The notes below the pieces were generated by a model. The model was not told where the DNA came from. It did not search any database and was given only the letters and a program-made list of their open reading frames with translations. Below, one piece after another: positions 58,849 through 64,000 of a DNA stretch of 64,000 bases. The first letter of the stretch is position 1. Each line of letters opens with the position of its first letter. Made by a program: the position numbers and the translations under genes. Source of the DNA: an uncultured Rhizobiaceae group bacterium (GTDB lineage: Bacteria; Pseudomonadota; Alphaproteobacteria; Rhizobiales; Rhizobiaceae); the NCBI GenBank assembly GCA_947501445.1, contig CANMVS010000010.1, positions 124,001 through 188,000 of the forward strand, given 5' to 3'.

Positions 58849-59904
58849 GTGGCCAAAACCTACAACAATATTCTTGAGACGATTGGCAATACACCAGTGG
58901 TGCGCATCAATCGACTGGCGCCGGAAGGCATCAATCTTTTCGTAAAAATTGAGGCCTTCAATCCATTGGGATCGGTCAAGGATCGGCTGGCACTCGGTGT
59001 TATCGAGGATGCCGAAAAATCCGGTGAACTCAAACCCGGCCAAACTGTTGTTGAGGCAACCAGCGGCAATACCGGCATTGGTCTGGCCATGGTCTGCGCC
59101 CAAAAGGGTTACCCTTTGGTGATTACCATGGCTGAGAGTTTCAGCGTGGAGCGACGCAAGCTGATGCGTTTTCTGGGCGCTAAAGTCGTTTTGACCCCGG
59201 CTGCGGAAAAGGGAACCGGCATGGTGCGCAAAGCCAAGGAACTGGCCGAGAAACACGGCTGGTTCCTGACCCGCCAGTTCGAAAATGAATCCAATCCACG
59301 CATTCACGCCCGCACCACCGCACGTGAAATAATGCATGATTTTGATGGCGAAAGGCTGGATTATTGGGTGACCGGTTTTGGGACTGGTGGCACGTTGAAC
59401 GGTGTCGGTGGGGTTTTGTCAAAAGAGCGGCCCGAAACAAAGATTGTCGTGTGTGAACCGGAAGGTGCCGCCATGCTGTCAAGCGGTATCGGCCAGGAGC
59501 GCAACGACGATGGTTCTGCCGCCAGCAGCCACCCGGCCTTTGTGCCCCATCCCATGCAGGGGTGGTCACCGGATTTCATTCCCAAAATTACCGAGGATGC
59601 CATCGGACAGGACTATGTCAGCCAGATCATCAAGATCAAGGGTCCGGACGCGATGAAATGCAGCCATGATCTGGCGCAAAAAGAAGGTATCTTTGTTGGC
59701 ATTTCAGGCGGGGCAACATTTGCCGGGGCACTGGAAGTCTGCAAAAGCGCGCCGCAGGGCGCAACCATATTGTGCATGCTGCCTGATACCGCAGAGCGTT
59801 ATTTGAGCACACCACTGTTTGCTGAGATCGCAACGGAAATGGATGATGATGAATTGGAGATTTCCATGTCAACGCCAGGCTACCACCGTCCAAATCCATC
59901 CTGA
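58849..59904 (+). CDS. cysK: Cysteine synthase (O-acetylserine sulfhydrylase)
   Basis: The 351-residue PLP enzyme makes cysteine from O-acetylserine and sulfide. Motifs are NTPVVRINRL, the PLP lysine in GSVKDRLALG (K44), the substrate loop EATSGNTGIG, the phosphate loop GTGGTLNGVG and FVGISGGA. The start is the GTG after GGGGGA; longer frames add a non-conserved leader. It is slightly long (typical 310-345) owing to a C-terminal tail. It is the last gene before the mur genes. Confidence 0.94.
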   Translation: MAKTYNNILETIGNTPVVRINRLAPEGINLFVKIEAFNPLGSVKDRLALGVIEDAEKSGELKPGQTVVEATSGNTGIGLAMVCAQKGYPLVITMAESFSVERRKLMRFLGAKVVLTPAAEKGTGMVRKAKELAEKHGWFLTRQFENESNPRIHARTTAREIMHDFDGERLDYWVTGFGTGGTLNGVGGVLSKERPETKIVVCEPEGAAMLSSGIGQERNDDGSAASSHPAFVPHPMQGWSPDFIPKITEDAIGQDYVSQIIKIKGPDAMKCSHDLAQKEGIFVGISGGATFAGALEVCKSAPQGATILCMLPDTAERYLSTPLFAEIATEMDDDELEISMSTPGYHRPNPS

Positions 59905-59965
59905 GATTCAGGCTTGTTGAAAGATGCCCATGCTACTGATTATGGTCAGTTCAATGGAGCCCCTC

Positions 59966-59997
59966 TTCCGGCACGCGCCATAATTCGGGTGCCGGAA
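59966..59997. terminator. Hairpin after cysK
   Basis: TTCCGGCAC pairs perfectly with GTGCCGGAA (9 bp) around a 14-base loop, 61 nt past the cysK stop. There is no T run, so its role in termination is tentative. Confidence 0.4.
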
Positions 59998-60191
59998 TGA
60001 ACATGACGTTTATTCGTCCGGTGGGCCAAGCAACGCTCAGAGCGTCAGGTGGTCAATCGCCCGCCGCGCTCTGGTTAACTGGTCCCGGTTGACATAGTTG
60101 GGCGAACCTTAGCGGTGAATATCGCCCTAACAGCTCTTTTCCACCCTATGGACCATAACACCTGTGAATGACATGCGGACAACAACACTGC

Positions 60192-60290
60192 ACCGTTTCA
60201 CGTTTTGTCAAAAACGGGACAACGGTGTTGACCTTTAATTTTGTTGATGCATTCAGGTTTTGCCGATCCCGTCAAAACCTGAAGTGCTCC
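60192..60290 (-). repeat. Interspersed two-hairpin repeat, full-length copy (reverse orientation)
   Basis: Hairpins are CCGTTTC...AAAACGG and TTCAGGTTTTG...CAAAACCTGAA, joined by TTTAATTTTGTTGATGCA. It is very like the copy at 54321. Confidence 0.87.
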
Positions 60291-60819
60291 AGCCAGCGGC
60301 AGACACAAGTGATCTGCCGCTCGCAAAGCGTGTTCTTGGGTTTGTCTCATGAAAACATGATCAGAAAGCACAGCGGGTCAATTGTCTGAATACTCAACGC
60401 CCGGAGTGGCACAATACGAATATCAGTATTGCAGACGCTTTGGACCGGAAGCATTACGTTCAAACAAATGGTTCCATCCGCGTATCTTTTGCGCAGTCTT
60501 GAGTGCAAAAACAAAAAACACGACAGACAAAATGCAGATTATTCCTTTTAACAATGACAAAATCATAACATCACCAGCGTTGTTGAATGTTTCCGTGTAT
60601 AGATAATAACATGAAAATACATTTCTTCAAGCCATCATTTGTGTAATTGTAGATATAATACTAACTTCTACTAAATCAATACTAACTCTACTCATTTTTC
60701 CGTGTACGTAAATTGATCAAAAAAGTCAGAAATACACAACAAGAGCATAATAGAACCGGCAACGCACACTGTGTGTATGCGCCGCGAAGCCATTGTGAGG
60801 AGATTTTAATGCAAATTTG

Positions 60820-61791
60820 TTAAAGCATTCTTCCCAGGTATTCCTGGACAATCTGGTCATCACGAAAACAGCCAAGACGCCTGATTTCCCATTCCAGCCG
60901 AACGCCTGACTTTTCCAGTACCCTTGCACGCACTGTTTCTCCCAGAACCTCAAGATCATAGGCGGTAGCACTGCCGGTATTGATCATGAAATTGCAGTGC
61001 ATCGGAGACATCTGTGCAGCACCATTCATCAAACCGCGACATCCGGCAGCATCGATTTCTTTCCAGGCGGACGAACCGGGCGGGTTCTTGAAAGTCGATC
61101 CACCGGTCTTTTCCCGTATGGGCTGAACCGTTTCGCGATGCTGCTGTACGGCATCCATCTCGGATTGGATGACACCTGGATCTTCGCGATACCCCTCAAA
61201 AATGGCATGCGTGAAGATCAGATCAGGTGAGACAGATGAGTGGCGATAGGCATATCCCATCTGGTCATTTGTCAGCACGTGTTTTTTGCCCTGTCGATCC
61301 AGGGCGTGAACTTCAACAACGCGGTCACAGGTCTCGGTTCCATTGGCACCCGCATTCATTCTCAATGCGCCACCAACGGCACCGGGAATTCCATGATAAA
61401 AATGAAAGCCGCCTATTCCAGCCGCATGGGCTGCTGCGGACAATCGTTTGTCCGGGCAGGCAGCCCCGGCCTCCATACGCGTATCGGATTTCTGTTCAAC
61501 CCCGCCAAATCCCTTTGCCGAGAGCCGTACAACGACACCTGGTACTCCACCATCGCGAATGAGCAGATTGGAACCAACCCCGATCACGAGCAGTGGAATG
61601 TCATTTGGCAATCGCGCCAAAAACGTCGCCAGATCATCACGATCAGACGGTTGAAACAAAACCTCGGCTGGCCCGCCGACGCGAAGCCAGGTGACATCTG
61701 CCAGAGGCACATTGGCACCGACGCGTCCCGCCAGGCCTTCAAACAAAGCGGGCTGTGTCTCCAGCAGATTGCCGTCCTCAAACGTGCTCAT
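60820..61791 (-). CDS. murB: UDP-N-acetylenolpyruvoylglucosamine reductase MurB
   Basis: The 323-residue FAD enzyme makes UDP-N-acetylmuramate. Motifs are [39 protein letters not shown] and the catalytic-Ser region TGGSTFKNP. It is a type I enzyme of normal length. Its start overlaps the murC stop by 4 nt. In related genomes ddlB follows; here the next dcw gene is 28.9 kb away. Confidence 0.96.
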   Translation of the reverse strand: MSTFEDGNLLETQPALFEGLAGRVGANVPLADVTWLRVGGPAEVLFQPSDRDDLATFLARLPNDIPLLVIGVGSNLLIRDGGVPGVVVRLSAKGFGGVEQKSDTRMEAGAACPDKRLSAAAHAAGIGGFHFYHGIPGAVGGALRMNAGANGTETCDRVVEVHALDRQGKKHVLTNDQMGYAYRHSSVSPDLIFTHAIFEGYREDPGVIQSEMDAVQQHRETVQPIREKTGGSTFKNPPGSSAWKEIDAAGCRGLMNGAAQMSPMHCNFMINTGSATAYDLEVLGETVRARVLEKSGVRLEWEIRRLGCFRDDQIVQEYLGRML

Positions 61792-63203
61792 TCGGTGCCC
61801 CCGTCCAGCGCCAGAAGATCTTTTTCAAGTGCACCGGCCCAGGCTGTGATACTACCGGCACCAAGACACACAACAAAATCACCTTCTTTAGCCACCGATG
61901 CAACAAAGGCTGGCAGGTCCGCTTCACGTTCAAGAAAATGTGCGTCACGGTGGCCACCGGCCTTCATGCGCAGGACCAGTTCTTGCGAAGACACGCCCTC
62001 AATCGGCTCCTCACCAGCGGCAAAAACCGGCGCTATGGCAACTGTGTCAGCGTCATTGAAACAGCCGGAAAAATCATCGAACAGACTTTCCAGCCTCGTA
62101 TAACGATGGGGTTGCGATATGGCGATAACCCGGCCGGAACAGGCATCCCGCGCAGCCGACAGAACCGCCTTGATCTCCACCGGGTGGTGGGCATAGTCAT
62201 CGAAAATATCAACGCCGCGCCAATTGCCCACATGGGTGAAACGCCGTTTGACACCACCAAATGCGGCCAGGCCCTTGGCTATTGCTGTAGCATCCAGGCC
62301 AAGTTCGAATGCAACGGCTATGGCGGCGGTGGCATTTGATACATTGTGTTGACCCGGCATCGGTAAGCGAAGATCAGCTATTTGGGTAGTCTCACCGGTT
62401 TTGCGGTGATGAATGGTAATATCAAAAACAGAAGTGGCACCATCCATTCGGTGATTGGAACAACGAACATCCGACTGCGGGTTTTGACCATAGGTCACAA
62501 TACGACGATCATCGATCTGACTGACCAGCGCCTGAACATCCGGATGATCGAGACACATGACACCAAAACCGTAGAAGGGAACATTCTCAACAAATTGCGC
62601 AAAGGCCCGACGCACATTGTCGAAGGTTCCATAATAATCCAGATGCTCCGGGTCGATATTGGTCACAACCGCCACATCAGCAGGCAACTTCAAAAAAGTG
62701 CCATCGGATTCATCGGCCTCCACCACCATCCATTCACCGGCGCCCATGCGTGCATTGGTGCCATAGGCATTGATTATGCCGCCATTGATAACTGTTGGAT
62801 CAAGGCCGCCTGCGTCAAGTAACGCTGCAACCATCGACGTTGTGGTCGTTTTGCCGTGGGTACCGCCAATGGCTACGGCATTGCGGAACCGCATCAGTTC
62901 AGCGAGCATCTCAGCGCGCCTTACAATCGGCAAATTGCGCTCACGTGCGGCAATCAGCTCAGGATTGTTGTGACGAATGGCCGTTGACACAACTATGACT
63001 TCTGAGTCACCCAGATTGTCACCGGAATGACCAATATGAACCGGTATCCCATTGTCACGCAATCGCTGCACATTGGCATTGTCCGATATATCAGATCCCT
63101 GCACGTGGTGGCCCAGATTGTGCAGCATCTCGGCAATACCGCTCATTCCAATGCCACCGATGCCGACAAAATGCACCAGACCAATATTTTGTGGCATTTT
63201 CAT
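61788..63203 (-). CDS. murC: UDP-N-acetylmuramate--L-alanine ligase MurC
   Basis: The 471-residue Mur ligase adds L-Ala to UDP-MurNAc. It has the N-terminal Rossmann motif [14 protein letters not shown], the ATP loop [25 protein letters not shown] and [14 protein letters not shown]. The start follows CGGAG. It overlaps murG upstream and murB downstream by 4 nt each, so the three genes are translationally coupled. Confidence 0.97.
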   Translation of the reverse strand: MKMPQNIGLVHFVGIGGIGMSGIAEMLHNLGHHVQGSDISDNANVQRLRDNGIPVHIGHSGDNLGDSEVIVVSTAIRHNNPELIAARERNLPIVRRAEMLAELMRFRNAVAIGGTHGKTTTTSMVAALLDAGGLDPTVINGGIINAYGTNARMGAGEWMVVEADESDGTFLKLPADVAVVTNIDPEHLDYYGTFDNVRRAFAQFVENVPFYGFGVMCLDHPDVQALVSQIDDRRIVTYGQNPQSDVRCSNHRMDGATSVFDITIHHRKTGETTQIADLRLPMPGQHNVSNATAAIAVAFELGLDATAIAKGLAAFGGVKRRFTHVGNWRGVDIFDDYAHHPVEIKAVLSAARDACSGRVIAISQPHRYTRLESLFDDFSGCFNDADTVAIAPVFAAGEEPIEGVSSQELVLRMKAGGHRDAHFLEREADLPAFVASVAKEGDFVVCLGAGSITAWAGALEKDLLALDGGTE

Positions 63204-64000
63204 TGCTGTTCACTCCGGTTACTTCTGGGTTGTCTGCCACTGGCAATATCCTCAACCAGATCACCAAGCAAGCCGGTCGCATTGGGTTGACCTGCTGATT
63301 TTGCCTTCGCGGCAATTGCCGCGAGCTGTTGTGGCTTATCCATGAAGCCCGTCAACAATGCGACAAGCTTGCCGGCATCCAATTCAGACTGTCGCAAAAC
63401 CTGACAACCACCTTTGGCCTCCAGTGCTGCAGCATTGGCTGCCTGATCATGATCCAGCGCATAGGGAAATGGTACCAGGATTGACGGCCGCCCAATAACT
63501 GCCAGCTCTGACACCGTCGATGCACCCGAGCGGCTGATGACCAGATGCGCCGTGGCGATGCGATCCGCCATATTATCGAAAAAGGGTGCAACATCCGCAT
63601 CCACTTTGTTTTCGGCATAAAACCGTTCGACAGCCTGTTGATCTTCAGGGCGTGCCTGCTGGGTGATATGGAGCCTGCCAATCAACGGTGCCGGCAAACG
63701 GGCAATTGTTTCGGGCATGATTTCAGAAAAGAACCGGGCACCCTGACTGCCACCAAAGACCAGCAATTCGAAAGGGCCGTCATCTGTGGGCGCCTGATAC
63801 GGCGTTTGCGCGGCTGTCAGAACATCAGGTCTGACGGGATTTCCCGTCGTGATGACCTTGTCACCATATCGGCCCTCGCCAGCAGGCAGAAAACCTCCGG
63901 CAATCACATTGACCCGGCTTGCCAGAAATCCGTTTGCCCGCCCCATGACGGCATTTTGTTCGTGAATAATTGCGGCGATACCGGCGCGGGTCGCAGCCAT
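63200..64000 (-). CDS. murG: MurG glycosyltransferase, N-terminal part cut by window end
   Basis: The visible 266 residues are the C-terminal part of MurG, which adds GlcNAc to lipid I. Motifs are [12 protein letters not shown], the donor-site [31 protein letters not shown] and [12 protein letters not shown]. The true start lies beyond the window. The gene overlaps murC by 4 nt (ATGA). Confidence 0.95.
   Translation of the reverse strand: MAATRAGIAAIIHEQNAVMGRANGFLASRVNVIAGGFLPAGEGRYGDKVITTGNPVRPDVLTAAQTPYQAPTDDGPFELLVFGGSQGARFFSEIMPETIARLPAPLIGRLHITQQARPEDQQAVERFYAENKVDADVAPFFDNMADRIATAHLVISRSGASTVSELAVIGRPSILVPFPYALDHDQAANAAALEAKGGCQVLRQSELDAGKLVALLTGFMDKPQQLAAIAAKAKSAGQPNATGLLGDLVEDIASGRQPRSNRSEQQ

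Larger units (their letters stand above)
59905..60819. other. 915-base gap between cysK and murB
   Basis: The gap contains a hairpin after cysK, one repeat copy, and from about 60500 a markedly AT-rich stretch with runs such as ACTAACTTCTACTAAATC and ATACTAACTCTACTC. Short frames exist (for example 60382-60606) but none has a clear ribosome site or domain. On the minus strand near 60040-60105 a stop-bounded stretch reads NYVNRDQLTRARRAIDHLTL, possibly the end of a decayed gene. This is the right junction of the segment between the two dcw halves. Confidence 0.45.

Noticed and set aside
60382-60606. 74-residue frame in the cysK-murB gap
   Set aside because: No ribosome site, no domain, and base composition like the surrounding AT-rich non-coding sequence.
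61240-62103. Plus-strand frame across murB and murC
   Set aside because: It runs antisense through two clear Mur enzymes; shadow frame.

Overview
The window looks like chromosome from an alphaproteobacterium, most likely of the order Hyphomicrobiales (Rhizobiales). The grounds are the division/cell-wall gene order (murG-murC-murB and ddlB-ftsQ-ftsA-ftsZ-lpxC-bamD-recN-ligA), an FtsZ with a long proline/glutamine-rich linker, a small DUF1127 protein, many class III nucleotidyl cyclases, candidate CtrA and CcrM sites near division genes, and intergenic palindromic repeats of rhizobial style. No tRNA, rRNA, transposase, integrase or CRISPR array was seen.

Layout. 0-20 kb is a mixed housekeeping and exported-protein region: a UvrD/PcrA helicase, a Tat-exported 2',3'-cyclic nucleotidase, a 1310-residue secreted nuclease, a sugar epimerase, CreA, gamma-glutamyltransferase, SCO1, a cation/proton antiporter, PrmA, a DUF1127 protein, an Xaa-Pro aminopeptidase and the AzlCD branched-chain amino acid exporter. 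20.5-32 kb (minus strand) is one half of the division and cell wall (dcw) cluster: ddlB, ftsQ, ftsA, ftsZ, lpxC, bamD, recN, ligA. 60.8-64 kb (minus strand) is the other half: murG (cut by the window end), murC, murB, coupled by 4-nt overlaps. In related bacteria murB usually lies next to ddlB. Here about 28.9 kb of unrelated genes on both strands sits between them, on the same axis and without rearranging either half.

The inserted segment (32-60.8 kb) is accessory and regulatory. It holds a SoxR regulator with a near-perfect SoxR operator driving an MFS exporter; a PLP-dependent enzyme; a fatty-acid desaturase; a MarR regulator and a membrane protein that each carry the same palindrome upstream; four class III cyclases; a TlpA-like thioredoxin; a D-erythronate dehydrogenase-like epimerase; a TauD-like dioxygenase; two paralogous winged-helix/TPR regulators; a truncated globin next to a PAS-cyclase; a methyltransferase; and a cysteine synthase.

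The most interesting system is a minus-strand operon at about 50.0 to 41.2 kb: cyclase/AAA/TPR regulator, then YcaO, then TfuA, then a zinc metallopeptidase (the first four joined by ATGA overlaps), then a protein ending in fourteen tandem copies of the hexapeptide SRAMMQ, then another cyclase. YcaO-TfuA pairs modify peptide backbones, typically by thioamidation. A repetitive protein and a peptidase beside them suggest an undescribed ribosomal peptide (RiPP) pathway with a multi-core precursor. The codon differences among the repeat units are almost all silent in this one frame, which argues that the peptide is under selection.

A family of roughly 100-bp two-hairpin repeats (at least nine copies or fragments) is scattered in the gaps between genes, inside and outside the inserted segment.
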